64,000 bases of DNA from Vibrio cincinnatiensis DSM 19608 (GTDB lineage: Bacteria; Pseudomonadota; Gammaproteobacteria; Enterobacterales; Vibrionaceae). Positions 1 to 8,761 of the stretch are shown piece after piece. Made by a program: the position numbers and the translations under genes. Each line of letters begins with the position of its first letter. Within the stretch, counting starts at the first letter, position 1. Location: positions 1 to 64,000 of the forward strand of contig NZ_FUXB01000014.1 of assembly GCF_900167345.1 (NCBI RefSeq). The letters run 5' to 3'. The notes beneath the pieces are model-generated. The model did no database searches. It saw only the letters and a program-made list of their open reading frames with translations, and was not told where the DNA came from.

Positions 1-237
1 ATGCTGAGCTGGAATAAGAGCCACTGTATATCCTAGCTCTTGAAATATTCTGCCCCAATGATGAGAAGTTGCACATGACTCCATTGCTAGAGCAGTTTGC
101 TCTGGTAGTTGGCGGACAGTATCGAGAAGCTTATCTCGCTTTACCTTTCTGTTTGATAAAATTTGTCCATTTGTACCCAGAACACACACTTGGAAGAGAT
201 TTTTCGCTATATCAATACCGACAACTTTAATAGACAT
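1..237 (-). CDS. IS110-family transposase, N-terminal part (runs off the window)
   Basis: The reverse strand reads an open 79-codon frame from an ATG at 237 to the window edge. It begins MSIKVVGIDIAKNLFQVCVL, the DEDD-type RuvC-like start typical of IS110/IS1111 transposases (GIDIAK with the first catalytic Asp). AMESC and LIPAQH also fit the family. A good SD (AGGAG) lies 7 bases upstream. Only 51 bp separate this start from the rlmI stop, so the 5' non-coding end is short, which suggests the IS1111 subgroup rather than IS110 proper. The rest of the protein, including the C-terminal serine motif, lies outside the window. Confidence 0.85.
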   Translation of the reverse strand, partial: MSIKVVGIDIAKNLFQVCVLGTNGQILSNRKVKRDKLLDTVRQLPEQTALAMESCATSHHWGRIFQELGYTVALIPAQH

Positions 238-288
238 ACTTGTTACTCCTGCTCTTAATGGTTGTACTATTAGTTTGGCACAACGACG
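1..288 (-). mobile_element. IS110/IS1111-type insertion sequence, 5' end
   Basis: This covers the transposase start plus the 51-bp leader 238-288 that lies directly against the rlmI stop codon. The exact outer end of the element cannot be fixed from one side. IS110-family elements carry short or subterminal repeats and make little or no target duplication, so the boundary could lie a few bases inside rlmI. Confidence 0.6.
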
Positions 289-1491
289 CTAGAAGGGAGG
301 TGCGTCCATCACATCAAAGCCTTTTAAATAAAATCCTTCCGGGTAGGCGGAATCAACAGGGTGATCAGCCGCTTGTTCAAAACGTTCGATAAATTTGACC
401 TCCCGTTGTGCATCCAGCGCTGCATCGGCAATAATTTTCTGAAATAGAACTTGGTCCATCAAACCCGAACAAGAGTAGGTGAGTAACGTTCCGCCGGGTT
501 TGAGTATCTGCATTGCCAGCATATTAATGTCTTTATATCCACGGCAAGCACCAGAAAGCTGAGCTTTAGAATCAGCAAATTTAGGGGGATCCATAATGAC
601 CACATCAAATTGTGTGCCTTGATCTCGATATTCCCGTAGCAGTTTGAAGACATCTGCGTTTAAAAAAACGGCCCGTTTTTTACTGATATCAAATTCATTG
701 ATTGTTGCATTTAGCTTAGCGGTATCAAGGGCTGGTTGTGATACGTCAGCATTGATCACCCGCTTCGCTCCACCTTTCAAAGCATATAGCCCAAAGCCAC
801 CTGTGTAAGAGAAACAGTTAAGTACCTCTTTATCTTTCACATATTTCATAGATTGATAGCGGCTGTCGCGTTGATCAAGGTAGAAACCAGTTTTGTGCCC
901 ACCTACGATGTCCACACTGATTTTGACTCCATTTTCTTCGATAACCACAGACTCAGGCGGCATTTCTCCATGGAGTATTCCCACTCGTTCTTCTAATCCC
1001 TCTTTCTTTCGTACGGCGACATCGGAACGCTCGTAAATCGAGCAGTCAGGAAAGCAGTGTTTGAGCGCTGCTATAAGGTTATCTTTGTGGTATTCCGCAC
1101 CTGCACTGAGTAACTGGCAAACCAGATACTGTTGATATTTGTCGATGGTGATCCCAGGTAAACCATCTGATTCTGCAGCAATTAACCGATATCCAGTGAC
1201 GCCGTCACGTAAGATGAACTCCTCTCGTAACTGCTGGGCTTTCTCAATACGGTTAATGAAGAAATGAGTGTCGATTGTTTGATTGTCAAAGCTCCATACT
1301 CGAGCTCGAATCTGTGAATGAGGAGAGTAGGCCGCTTTTGCTAACCATTGGCCACTATGGCTATAAACATCAACGGTTTCTCCTAACTGTGGAGCGCCTT
1401 CTACTTTGCTGATACCACGGGAAAAAATCCAAGGATGACGGCGGCGTAGAGATTTGTCACGGTCTTTGACCAAATAGATTGCAGGAGTCAT
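289..1491 (-). CDS. rlmI: 23S rRNA m5C1962 methyltransferase RlmI
   Basis: 400 aa, close to E. coli RlmI (396 aa). An N-terminal PUA domain (about residues 1-80) precedes a Rossmann SAM methyltransferase domain with the binding motif [13 protein letters not shown], the catalytic-loop motif MDPPKF and the later TYSCSG carrying the catalytic Cys. It methylates C1962 of 23S rRNA in the cytoplasm. The C-terminus is odd: after [10 protein letters not shown] the protein ends DVMDAPPF, where I remember relatives ending in a short ACRV-type tail. The IS110 element begins just past the stop, so the last residues may be altered. Monocistronic; the divergent acylphosphatase starts 138 bp away. Confidence 0.93.
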   Translation of the reverse strand: MTPAIYLVKDRDKSLRRRHPWIFSRGISKVEGAPQLGETVDVYSHSGQWLAKAAYSPHSQIRARVWSFDNQTIDTHFFINRIEKAQQLREEFILRDGVTGYRLIAAESDGLPGITIDKYQQYLVCQLLSAGAEYHKDNLIAALKHCFPDCSIYERSDVAVRKKEGLEERVGILHGEMPPESVVIEENGVKISVDIVGGHKTGFYLDQRDSRYQSMKYVKDKEVLNCFSYTGGFGLYALKGGAKRVINADVSQPALDTAKLNATINEFDISKKRAVFLNADVFKLLREYRDQGTQFDVVIMDPPKFADSKAQLSGACRGYKDINMLAMQILKPGGTLLTYSCSGLMDQVLFQKIIADAALDAQREVKFIERFEQAADHPVDSAYPEGFYLKGFDVMDAPPF

Positions 1492-1629
1492 AGGGCTACA
1501 TACATGTTTCAGAAAAAAGGGCGCGTATTGTCATGTAACTGATGATGAAATGCAAACAAGGATCATCACTGCTATATATTATTATAAACCATGGTTACGA
1601 TACTAAGCGTATCCATTAAGGAGAACACC

Positions 1630-1905
1630 ATGACAGTACAGTGTGACAAATTTATCGTCTCAGGGATGGTTCAAGGGGTTGGGTTTCGTTACCACACGGC
1701 ACATCAAGCGCTCAAGTTAGGGCTAACGGGGTATGCGAAGAATTTAAATAGTGGTGATGTTGAAGTGGTGGCTTGTGGTGACCAGACTAAGATCAAGGCA
1801 TTTTTCGAATGGCTACAGAAAGGCCCTAAAAGCGCTCAAGTGGATCAGGTTGAGCGCAGTATAATTATGCTTGAAGCGTATTATCAGGGGTTTCAAATTC
1901 TTTAG
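1630..1905 (+). CDS. yccX: acylphosphatase
   Basis: 91 aa, the normal size for the family. The signature [11 protein letters not shown] carries the catalytic Arg, and the catalytic Asn lies in [13 protein letters not shown]. It hydrolyses carboxyl-phosphate bonds such as acyl phosphates in the cytosol. I chose ATG 1630 because TAAGGAG lies at 1617-1623; an upstream in-frame ATG at 1591 lacks an SD and would add an unconserved tail. It converges with tusE, whose stop is 18 bp beyond. The same neighbourhood (rlmI, yccX, tusE, yccA) occurs in enterics. Confidence 0.93.
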   Translation: MTVQCDKFIVSGMVQGVGFRYHTAHQALKLGLTGYAKNLNSGDVEVVACGDQTKIKAFFEWLQKGPKSAQVDQVERSIIMLEAYYQGFQIL

Positions 1906-1923
1906 CGGTGTAGCTATGCTGAC

Positions 1924-2253
1924 TTACAAGCATTTCGCAGGCTTGGGTAACCCTGCGAGTTTAGTCGCTTGTTTCGCTGGGCCTTTGGGGAAGAGTTTAA
2001 AGAGATACTTGCTGTTTCCTTTTTCAGGGCCGTGTGCTTTTTCCATCGCTTTGACTAACATTCGGATAGCGGGTGAGGTGTTGAACTCCAAATAAAATTG
2101 GCGAACAAAATGTACAACTTCTAAGTGAGCATCACTCAGAACAATGCCTTCTTCTTTAGCAAGTGGTTCAATCATACCTTCTTCCCATATGGTGTGATCG
2201 AGTAAATAGCCTTGTGAATCTGTTTCGACGGTTTTACCGTTATATTCAAACAT
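1924..2253 (-). CDS. tusE: sulfur relay protein TusE (DsrC family)
   Basis: 109 aa, like E. coli TusE. The DsrC fold is recognisable from the N-terminal GYLLDHTIW and the C-terminal GLPKPAKCL, whose penultimate Cys is the persulfide carrier. TusE takes sulfur from TusBCD and hands it to MnmA for 2-thiolation of tRNA wobble uridine. It lies downstream of yccA in the same direction, but a strong hairpin terminator at 2313-2346 separates them, so it probably has its own promoter just upstream of 2253. Confidence 0.93.
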   Translation of the reverse strand: MFEYNGKTVETDSQGYLLDHTIWEEGMIEPLAKEEGIVLSDAHLEVVHFVRQFYLEFNTSPAIRMLVKAMEKAHGPEKGNSKYLFKLFPKGPAKQATKLAGLPKPAKCL

Positions 2254-2312
2254 AGTGAGTTGCCTAAACCGAAAGAGGGCATAGAGTAATGGAGAGAAAG
2301 AAGAAGCTCAAG

Positions 2313-2346
2313 GAAAAATAAAAGCCCGAAAAGGGCTTTCGGGCTT
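2313..2346 (-). terminator. rho-independent terminator after yccA
   Basis: On the reverse strand a perfect 10-bp stem (2337-2346 with 2322-2331, arm AAGCCCGAAA) and a 5-nt loop are followed by TTTATTTTTC. It lies 31 bp beyond the yccA stop and upstream of tusE. Confidence 0.85.
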
Positions 2347-2377
2347 AGTAAGAATGAAGTAAATGGCGAGGAATTAA

Positions 2378-3037
2378 TTAGTCGCGCATAATACCAAGAA
2401 TGCTCAGTAAGCTGATAAACAGGTTGTAAATTGAGACATACAGAGTCACTGTGGCAGAAATATAGTTTGTTTCTCCGCCACGTACAATTTGTTGTGTTGT
2501 AAGCAAGATAGCGCCTGTTGAAAACAATACAAACATTCCGCTCATCGCCAAATAGAGCATAGGCATTTGTAGGAAAATATTGGCAACCATACCCACCAAT
2601 AACACAACAAAGCCCGCCATCAACATGCCACCTAAGAAAGAGAGGTCACGTTTTGTTGTTAGAGCATAAGCAGAAGCGCCCATAAAGGCGAGTGCCGTTC
2701 CTCCTAGCGCGGTGAGAACGATATCGCCCATTCCTGCGCCAATATACATGTTGAGAATGGGGCCTACGGTGTAACCTAAAAATCCAGTAAACAAGAAGGT
2801 AAAGACGAGGCCTAAACCGTTGTTACGGTTTTTCTCTGTCAAAAACAGTAGGCCATAAAACCCGACTAACATGATCAGTAAACCCGGTCTTGGCAGGTTC
2901 ATTGCCATAGAAATTCCTGCCACGACGGCTGACCATAGTAAAGTCATAGAAAGCAGCGCATAGGTGTTTCTGAGCACTTTGTTGGTTTGTAGAGCACTGT
3001 CATAAGACGAGGTGCGCGAATACATAGGACTATTCAT
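2378..3037 (-). CDS. yccA: BAX-inhibitor-1 family membrane protein YccA (FtsH modulator)
   Basis: 219 aa from the preferred start. There are seven closely packed hydrophobic segments and the family pattern (KVLRNTYALLSMTL near the N-terminus, YNLFISLLSILG near the C-terminus). In E. coli YccA is an FtsH substrate that can inhibit FtsH and protects jammed SecY. I chose the ATG at 3037 rather than 3049 because AGGAAGAG sits just ahead of it. It follows the aap operon but has its own upstream region, with a sigma32-like promoter at 3079-3104 and a terminator behind it. Confidence 0.9.
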   Translation of the reverse strand: MNSPMYSRTSSYDSALQTNKVLRNTYALLSMTLLWSAVVAGISMAMNLPRPGLLIMLVGFYGLLFLTEKNRNNGLGLVFTFLFTGFLGYTVGPILNMYIGAGMGDIVLTALGGTALAFMGASAYALTTKRDLSFLGGMLMAGFVVLLVGMVANIFLQMPMLYLAMSGMFVLFSTGAILLTTQQIVRGGETNYISATVTLYVSIYNLFISLLSILGIMRD

Positions 3038-3078
3038 ACTCTTCCTCATAGAAGGTGGTGATATTTATATAGACAGTT

Positions 3079-3104
3079 ATGGGGGAAAAAGTTTCCAATT
3101 TCAA
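3079..3104 (-). promoter_or_regulatory. sigma32-like (heat-shock) promoter of yccA
   Basis: Reading the reverse strand, TTGAAA (3104-3099) is followed after 14 nt by CCCCAT (3084-3079). The sigma32 consensus is CTTGAAA, 13-14 nt, CCCCAT. The base before TTGAAA is A rather than C. The predicted start would fall about 35 bp before the yccA ATG. Pattern match only. Confidence 0.5.
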
Positions 3105-3205
3105 TCCCATACCTGCCTTTTCCTTTCTCAGAATCATAATCCAATTAAAAGGGTTATGTGTGAACAAGTTGTAACGCAATATTACCAGCTTTCTCTGTAG
3201 AACAC

Positions 3206-3955
3206 CTAGTGATGAAGAATTTGTGCTAAAAAGTTTTGTGTTCGCTCTGACTGAGGATGATGAAAGAAATTATGAGGCGTATTTTCTTCAATAATTTCTC
3301 CTCCATCCATAAAGATAACGCGATCCGCCACTTCTTTAGCAAAGCCCATCTCGTGGGTAACACAAAGCATGGTCATACCTTCTTGGGCTAGTTCAGTCAT
3401 TACATCTAGGACTTCACGCACCATTTCTGGGTCAAGGGCGGAGGTGGGTTCATCAAACAACATTATCTGAGGGTTCATACATAATGAACGAGCGATAGCG
3501 ACGCGTTGTTGTTGCCCTCCGGATAGCTGACCGGGATATTTATCCGCTTGATCTGGAATTTTTACCCGCTGCAAATATTTCATGGCTTCCGCTTCTGCTT
3601 CCTCTTTCGGTATCTTTTTGACCCAAATAGGGGCTAGGGTGCAGTTTTCTAATACGGTTAAATGAGGAAAAAGATTAAAGTGCTGAAAACACATTCCCAC
3701 TTCTCGCCTTACGGTTTCAATATCTTTTAAATCTTCGGTCAGCTCATGACCTGACACGAAAATTTTCCCTTGCTGGTGTTCTTCGAGTCGATTAATGCAG
3801 CGGATCATCGTAGATTTTCCTGATCCTGAGGGCCCACAAATTACAATGCGTTCTCCCTTTTTTACATTCAAGTTAATATTCTTCAGTACGTGAAAATCAC
3901 CGTACCATTTATTCATGTTTTGAATATCAATGACTGGGTGGTGTTGTGTCATCAT
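3206..3955 (-). CDS. aapP: amino-acid ABC transporter ATP-binding protein AapP
   Basis: 249 aa, the usual size of GlnQ/AapP ATPases. Walker [11 protein letters not shown]-loop [10 protein letters not shown], signature LSGGQQQR, Walker [13 protein letters not shown] and the H-loop His in CVTHEMG are all intact. It powers a polar/general L-amino-acid importer with the two permeases and binding protein encoded upstream in the same operon. The start at 3955 has AAAGGA 8 nt ahead; aapM ends 23 bp upstream. Confidence 0.92.
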   Translation of the reverse strand: MMTQHHPVIDIQNMNKWYGDFHVLKNINLNVKKGERIVICGPSGSGKSTMIRCINRLEEHQQGKIFVSGHELTEDLKDIETVRREVGMCFQHFNLFPHLTVLENCTLAPIWVKKIPKEEAEAEAMKYLQRVKIPDQADKYPGQLSGGQQQRVAIARSLCMNPQIMLFDEPTSALDPEMVREVLDVMTELAQEGMTMLCVTHEMGFAKEVADRVIFMDGGEIIEENTPHNFFHHPQSERTQNFLAQILHH

Positions 3956-3978
3956 GGTTTGAATCCTTTATTCTTTAT

Positions 3979-5079
3979 TTAGTGTTTATGACCAGTATGC
4001 AGCTTTTTCTCAAGCCAAATGGAGTAGCGAGACATCCCAAAACAAAACAGCCAGAAAACAAAAGCGACAAAAACATAGCTTTCGGTGGCGAAGCCTAACC
4101 ATTCAGGATCGGTGTTTGCTGATTGTCCAATTCCCAGCACATCAAACATGCCGATGATTAACACCAGGCTGGTATCTTTGAAGAGGCTGATAAAAGTATT
4201 CACAATAGAAGGAATGCTCACTTTCAATGCTTGAGGAAGAATGACGAGGCCCATTGTTTTCCAGTAACTAAACCCCAAAGCATCAGCGGCTTCATACTGC
4301 CCTTTGGGAATGGCTTGTAATCCGCCTCGAATCACTTCTGCCATATAGGCTGAGCTAAACATGATCACGCCCAGTAAAGCACGAACCAGTTTGTCTATTT
4401 CTGTTCCATGAGATAAAAACAGCGGTAACATAACAGAAGCCATAAAGAGGATGGTGATGAGTGGTACACCTCGCCAGACTTCAATATAGATGGTGGATAA
4501 ACTGCGGATGATGGGCATGTTAGAGCGCCGTCCGAGTGCGAGTAATATCCCTATTGGTAGTGAAGCGATGATGCCCACTAAGGCAATGACTAAGGTAATG
4601 AGTAGCCCGCCCCAGCGGTGAGTTTCCACCACTTCTAACCCAAAGACACCTCCATAGAGAAGAGTAGCGATAAGGCAAGGATAGACGGTAATAAAGAAGG
4701 TCCAGATTCCTGCTTTCTTTGGCGTTTTCTCATAAGCCAATAGCAGGATCAGAATTGCCAGTGAGGCAAAAAAGAGACGGGGCCTCCACAGCCCTGCTTG
4801 TGGATAAAATCCATACATGAATTGTTCCCAACGAACAGAGATAAACACCCAACAAGCACCATCACTGCGACAGTCATCACGAGTTGAACCGACCCAATCT
4901 GCATTTATAAAAGACCAATCGAGCAGTGTCCAAGCGGCACTGAAAGCAAAGTAACCTAATAGCAGGGTAAATAGGGTGCTGAGCGGCCCATTAAACAGGT
5001 TTTTCTTGAGCCAATGGATGCTTGTCTCTAATTGACGACGTGGGGAAGTATTGGGCTGAAATGGATAGGTAGTCATCAT
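3979..5079 (-). CDS. aapM: amino-acid ABC transporter permease AapM
   Basis: 366 aa. A long N-terminal extension with one or two membrane segments is followed by a His/Glu/Gln-type permease domain. The EAA loop EAADALGFSYWKTMGLVILPQAL couples to the ATPase. The length and N-terminal extension are typical of AapM rather than plain HisM/GlnP. Its ATG overlaps the aapQ stop by one base (TAATG), implying translational coupling. Confidence 0.9.
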   Translation of the reverse strand: MMTTYPFQPNTSPRRQLETSIHWLKKNLFNGPLSTLFTLLLGYFAFSAAWTLLDWSFINADWVGSTRDDCRSDGACWVFISVRWEQFMYGFYPQAGLWRPRLFFASLAILILLLAYEKTPKKAGIWTFFITVYPCLIATLLYGGVFGLEVVETHRWGGLLITLVIALVGIIASLPIGILLALGRRSNMPIIRSLSTIYIEVWRGVPLITILFMASVMLPLFLSHGTEIDKLVRALLGVIMFSSAYMAEVIRGGLQAIPKGQYEAADALGFSYWKTMGLVILPQALKVSIPSIVNTFISLFKDTSLVLIIGMFDVLGIGQSANTDPEWLGFATESYVFVAFVFWLFCFGMSRYSIWLEKKLHTGHKH

Positions 5080-6302
5080 TATTTCTCCACTAGAGCAACT
5101 TTGCGGTTATAAATATTCATTAATGCAGAGGTCAACAAACTGAGCGCCAGATAAACCCCCATCGTCATAGCGATGATTTCGATGGCTTGCCCAGTTTGGT
5201 TGAGAGTGGTTCCAGCAAAAACGGAAACGAGATCGGGATAACCGATCGCCATGGCTAATGATGAGTTCTTGGTCAAATTGAGGTACTGACTGGTGAGTGG
5301 TGGCACAATGATTCGCATGGCTTGGGGAATGATGACCAATTTCAGAGTTTTACTTCTAGGTAAACCCAGTGCCATTGCGGCTTCTGTTTGACCTTGGCTT
5401 ATCCCATTAATACCAGAGCGAACAGTCTCAGCAATAAATGCAGCGGTATAGATGCTCAATGCAATTAATAGAGCGACCAATTCTGGGATGATGCTTACAC
5501 CACCGCGGTAATTAAAGCCCCGTAATTCAGGATATTGAAATGAAATAGGCATCCCAGATAACCCGTAAGCCAGCAGTGGTAACCCAAGGCTCATTGCTAA
5601 CACGACGCGAAAGATAAGACGTGATTGAGCGGTTTTTTGGGATCGTTTTTTTCTCCAAAGTATGATGCCTACTGTGCCAAATAGACCCAGAGTGAACGCA
5701 ATCAAAACCCATAGACTTTGGGGTTCAAAGGTGATGGAAGGTAAGAATAAACCACGAACATTTAGAAATACGGCTCCGCCCAAACTCAGGCTCTCCCTTG
5801 GGGAGGGTAGGGCTTGTAATACCGCGAAATACCAGAAGAAAATTTGTAATAGTAGGGGAATATTACGGAAGGTTTCCACATAAAGTGCCGCTAATCGATT
5901 CACCAGCCAATTTGAGGAGAGGCGGGCAATTCCTATCATAAACCCTAACACGGTTGCGAAGAAAATGCCTAATAGCGAAACTAATCCTGTATTGAGTAAA
6001 CCGACAATGAATGTTCGTCCATAAGAATGGCTTTCATTATAATCAATTAAAGATAAACCTATGCCAAATCCAGCAGGTTGATCCAAAAAGCTGAATCCCG
6101 TGGCGATGCCTCGGGCATTGAGATTGGAAAGTGTGTTGTTGATTATGGTATAGAACAAAAAAATCAGTGCGATGACCGCAAGCAACTGAAATAAAAAAGA
6201 GCGAACGGTTGGGTTATAGATAAAACGGATTTTTCTATGTGTAAGCCTGATTTTATCTGTATTGTCGCTTATTTTAAGCGCAGCAAGGGGCTCAGGTTTC
6301 AT
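5079..6302 (-). CDS. aapQ: amino-acid ABC transporter permease AapQ
   Basis: 407 aa. An N-terminal membrane segment (about 35-55), a periplasmic stretch, and a permease domain in two hydrophobic blocks with the EAA motif TEAAMALGLPRSKTLKLVIIPQA. The size and split domain are typical of AapQ. It forms the membrane channel with AapM. GAGG lies 10 nt before the ATG at 6302. A perfect hairpin (6366-6390) separates it from the upstream binding-protein gene. Confidence 0.9.
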   Translation of the reverse strand: MKPEPLAALKISDNTDKIRLTHRKIRFIYNPTVRSFLFQLLAVIALIFLFYTIINNTLSNLNARGIATGFSFLDQPAGFGIGLSLIDYNESHSYGRTFIVGLLNTGLVSLLGIFFATVLGFMIGIARLSSNWLVNRLAALYVETFRNIPLLLQIFFWYFAVLQALPSPRESLSLGGAVFLNVRGLFLPSITFEPQSLWVLIAFTLGLFGTVGIILWRKKRSQKTAQSRLIFRVVLAMSLGLPLLAYGLSGMPISFQYPELRGFNYRGGVSIIPELVALLIALSIYTAAFIAETVRSGINGISQGQTEAAMALGLPRSKTLKLVIIPQAMRIIVPPLTSQYLNLTKNSSLAMAIGYPDLVSVFAGTTLNQTGQAIEIIAMTMGVYLALSLLTSALMNIYNRKVALVEK

Positions 6303-6365
6303 ACAATGATAACCTCAAAATCGATAATAAATAACGGGGCGGGGGAAATTCCCCACAAGAGATGA

Positions 6366-6390
6366 GCAGTAACCCTTATTGGGTTACTGC
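6366..6390 (-). terminator. hairpin between aapJ and aapQ (attenuator or mRNA 3'-end stabiliser)
   Basis: Perfect 10-bp stem GCAGTAACCC/GGGTTACTGC with a 5-nt loop, 12 nt past the aapJ stop. It has no U-run, so it more likely gives partial termination or protects the aapJ message than fully terminates, allowing excess binding protein over permease. Confidence 0.55.
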
Positions 6391-6402
6391 TTGCTTTTAA
6401 GA

Positions 6403-7428
6403 TTAGCGAATAGGGGGTGCGTACATAAAGCCACCTGCATTCCAGAGCGCGTTGGCACCACGAGCAATTTGTAATGGGGAACCTTTTCCGACCGTTCGCT
6501 CGAAACTTTCTCCATAGTTACCCACTTGCTTGATGATTTGATATCCCCAATCATCACGAAGACCAAGAGCTTGTCCTTTCGGGCCATCAACACCAAGAAT
6601 ACGCTTCACATCAGGGTTTTCAGATTTAAGCATTTGATCGGCATTGGCAGAAGTAATGCCATATTCTTCGGCATTGATCATGGCAAAAAGGGTCCACTTG
6701 GCGATATTGAACCAGCGATCATCATCTTGACGAACCACGGGCCCAAGTGGCTCTTTAGAGATGACTTCTGGAAGCACCGTTGCAGAGTCTGGTTTAGAGA
6801 GATTCAGTCGAAGTGCATATAAGCCGGAAAGATCATCTGTTAAAACATCACAGCGTCCAGAATCAAAACCACGGGCCGTCTGAGCGGTAGTATCAAAAAC
6901 AACCGGTTTGTAGCTCATACCTTGCGTTCTAAAGTAATCGGCTAGGTTTAGCTCAGTCGTTGTGCCTGCTTGAACACATACCGAAGCCCCATCAAGCTCT
7001 TTGGCACTATGGATTCCCAGTTCTTTTTTGACCATAAAACCTTGGCCGTCATAGTAATTGGTACCAACAAAAGTCAGGCCAAGCGCGGTATCACGATGTA
7101 ACGTCCATGTGGTATTGCGTGACAGAATATCCACTTCACCAGATTGTAAAGCTGTAAATCGTTCTTTGGCGGTAAGGGGAACATACTTCACTTTCGTTTT
7201 ATCTCCCAATACTGCTGCGGCAACGGCTTGGCAATATTCCACATCAATACCTTCCCATTCACCCCTTGCATTGGGGTTAGAAAAACCGGGTAACCCTGTA
7301 CTTACCCCACAACTTAAAGTTCCTTGAGTTAATACTTTATTTAAAGTACCACTAGCGGCTTGTGCACTATTTATGGTAAAGGTGGAGGCAACAATGGTTG
7401 CCGCGATAAGTGTCAATTTATATGCCAT
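6403..7428 (-). CDS. aapJ: amino-acid ABC transporter periplasmic binding protein AapJ
   Basis: 341 aa. A signal peptide (residues 1-24, cleavage after SAQA) precedes a type 3 solute-binding fold with GTLSCGVSTGLPGFS, WEGIDVEYCQAVAAAV and RFTALQSGEVDIL, as in AapJ/BztA proteins. It binds amino acids in the periplasm and delivers them to AapQM. It is the first gene of the operon; AGGAAAAT lies just before the ATG. Its control region is the 363-bp divergent spacer up to 7791. Confidence 0.93.
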   Translation of the reverse strand: MAYKLTLIAATIVASTFTINSAQAASGTLNKVLTQGTLSCGVSTGLPGFSNPNARGEWEGIDVEYCQAVAAAVLGDKTKVKYVPLTAKERFTALQSGEVDILSRNTTWTLHRDTALGLTFVGTNYYDGQGFMVKKELGIHSAKELDGASVCVQAGTTTELNLADYFRTQGMSYKPVVFDTTAQTARGFDSGRCDVLTDDLSGLYALRLNLSKPDSATVLPEVISKEPLGPVVRQDDDRWFNIAKWTLFAMINAEEYGITSANADQMLKSENPDVKRILGVDGPKGQALGLRDDWGYQIIKQVGNYGESFERTVGKGSPLQIARGANALWNAGGFMYAPPIR

Positions 7429-7791
7429 GATTATTTTCCTGTCTGTTCCATGGTGATAAGCGAGTGTTAATGGTCAATCTTTTATTCTTAGTCATTAATG
7501 TGCTTTTAAAGGGGTATATGACAATCACATTAATGCTTGACCTGAGATAAGCATGGCTAAATGTTATTTACTTGTAAATAGTGCAACGGAGAACGATCTT
7601 GGTGCAACAGAGCAGAGGAAATGGAAATGCCTTACTCTTGTTTTCATTATTTAATTTGTGGTTATTATTTGAAATAAAAAACTATAAACCTAGGTAAATT
7701 TGGTGAAAAATTATTTACCATCTGGTGATATTCTCTTTTGATGCACCTTTTTTGGTAGCATCTTCTAAATGGTGTAAAAGGTAGAGATATA
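7429..7791. other. divergent intergenic region between aapJ and the siroheme gene
   Basis: 363 bp without a gene. It is A+T-rich and should hold promoters for both directions. Visible elements are a dyad TATTTAC-TT-GTAAATA (7565-7580) and two copies of GTGCAAC exactly 21 bp apart (7581 and 7602), one of them extended to GGTGCAAC. I could not assign confident -35/-10 boxes. Confidence 0.5.
7565..7608 (-). promoter_or_regulatory. possible operator upstream of aapJ (dyad plus phased GTGCAAC repeats)
   Basis: A perfect 7-2-7 palindrome at 7565-7580 adjoins GTGCAAC at 7581-7587 and 7602-7608, two helical turns apart. Repeats phased at 21 bp are typical of sites for a dimeric or cooperating regulator. 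On the aapJ strand one reads TTGCACC, which resembles an NtrC half-site, but the second half of a proper NtrC dyad is missing. The regulator is unknown. Confidence 0.3.
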
Positions 7792-8730
7792 ATGCGTTAT
7801 TTCCCCTTGTTTCTTGATTTATTGAATAAAGCGGTATTAGTCGTCGGTGGTGGTGAGGTGGCATGTCGAAAAATTGAAACCCTGCTGCGTGCTGGCGCTC
7901 ATGTTACGGTGGTTTCTCCGCAAATCGCCTCACCGATTCAGGTGTGGGTGGAACAAGGGCGTTGCCAGTGGGTGAAAAATTTTTATTCTTCACAGTTTGT
8001 CACGAAAGAGTATCGTCAGGTGTGGGCGACCACCGATAACCCTGAACTTAATCATCAAGTTTATCGTGATGCGACTGCGGCTGGTATTTTAGTGAATGTG
8101 GTGGATGACCAACCTTATTGTGATTTTATTACCCCTTCCATCTTGGAGAGGGGGCGAATTCAGATAGCGATTTCCAGCGGCGGCGCTTCTCCGGTATTAA
8201 TTCGTAATGTTCGAGAAACATTAGAAACGGTTCTACCACACAACCTCGCACTATTGGCCGATTTTGGTGCCTCTAAACGTAATTCGATTAAAGAATATTT
8301 ACCTACCGTCAATCTCAGACGTAAATTTTGGGAACATTTTTTTGCGCAAAACACCGTGAAAAATGCGACGAGTCGTGAAGCCTTGGAAACGTGTTATCGA
8401 GCGGCTCTCACGGAAGAAATCAACGAACGTGGCGAAGTCGTTTGGATAGAATATGACACAGATGTCGAGCTCTTACCCTTGAAAGCATTGCGTTATATGC
8501 AGCAAGCGGAATTGGTGTTGTTCGAGCAAGCCTGTCCCTATGAGTATATTGATCTCTGCCGCCGTGATGCTGAGCGAGAAAGTTTTACTCACCCCGGGCA
8601 ACTGAATGAACGTTTAGGGGTGGCTAAACAAGCGCAACAAAGCGTCGTGGTGATGGTTCCTTCTGGCAAGCATGACTATCTATTACTACAAGGGCAAGAA
8701 CGGGTATTAAAACAAGGGAGAGAAGGGTAA
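7792..8730 (+). CDS. siroheme synthase N-domain protein (precorrin-2 dehydrogenase/ferrochelatase) with degenerate methylase tail
   Basis: 312 aa. Residues 1 to about 205 match the CysG-N/Met8p fold: NAD-binding VVGGGEVACRKIETLLRAGA, VATTDN-like VWATTDNPELN, and DDQPYCDFITPS leading to SSGGASPVL. That domain oxidises precorrin-2 and inserts iron to give siroheme. Residues about 225-312 (LLPLKALRYMQQAELVLFEQ, then CRRDAE) align by eye with the start of the CysG uroporphyrinogen-III methylase domain, but the rest of that domain is absent. SAM methylation would need a separate CobA-type enzyme. Full CysG is about 460 aa. Confidence 0.8.
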   Translation: MRYFPLFLDLLNKAVLVVGGGEVACRKIETLLRAGAHVTVVSPQIASPIQVWVEQGRCQWVKNFYSSQFVTKEYRQVWATTDNPELNHQVYRDATAAGILVNVVDDQPYCDFITPSILERGRIQIAISSGGASPVLIRNVRETLETVLPHNLALLADFGASKRNSIKEYLPTVNLRRKFWEHFFAQNTVKNATSREALETCYRAALTEEINERGEVVWIEYDTDVELLPLKALRYMQQAELVLFEQACPYEYIDLCRRDAERESFTHPGQLNERLGVAKQAQQSVVVMVPSGKHDYLLLQGQERVLKQGREG

Positions 8731-8761
8731 CGAAACGGCGTTACCCTATCTGTGAATACGG

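Noticed and set aside
7429..7791. NtrC/sigma54 promoter for aapJ
   Set aside because: A half-site TGCACC is present but the dyad is incomplete and no GG-N10-GC element was found.
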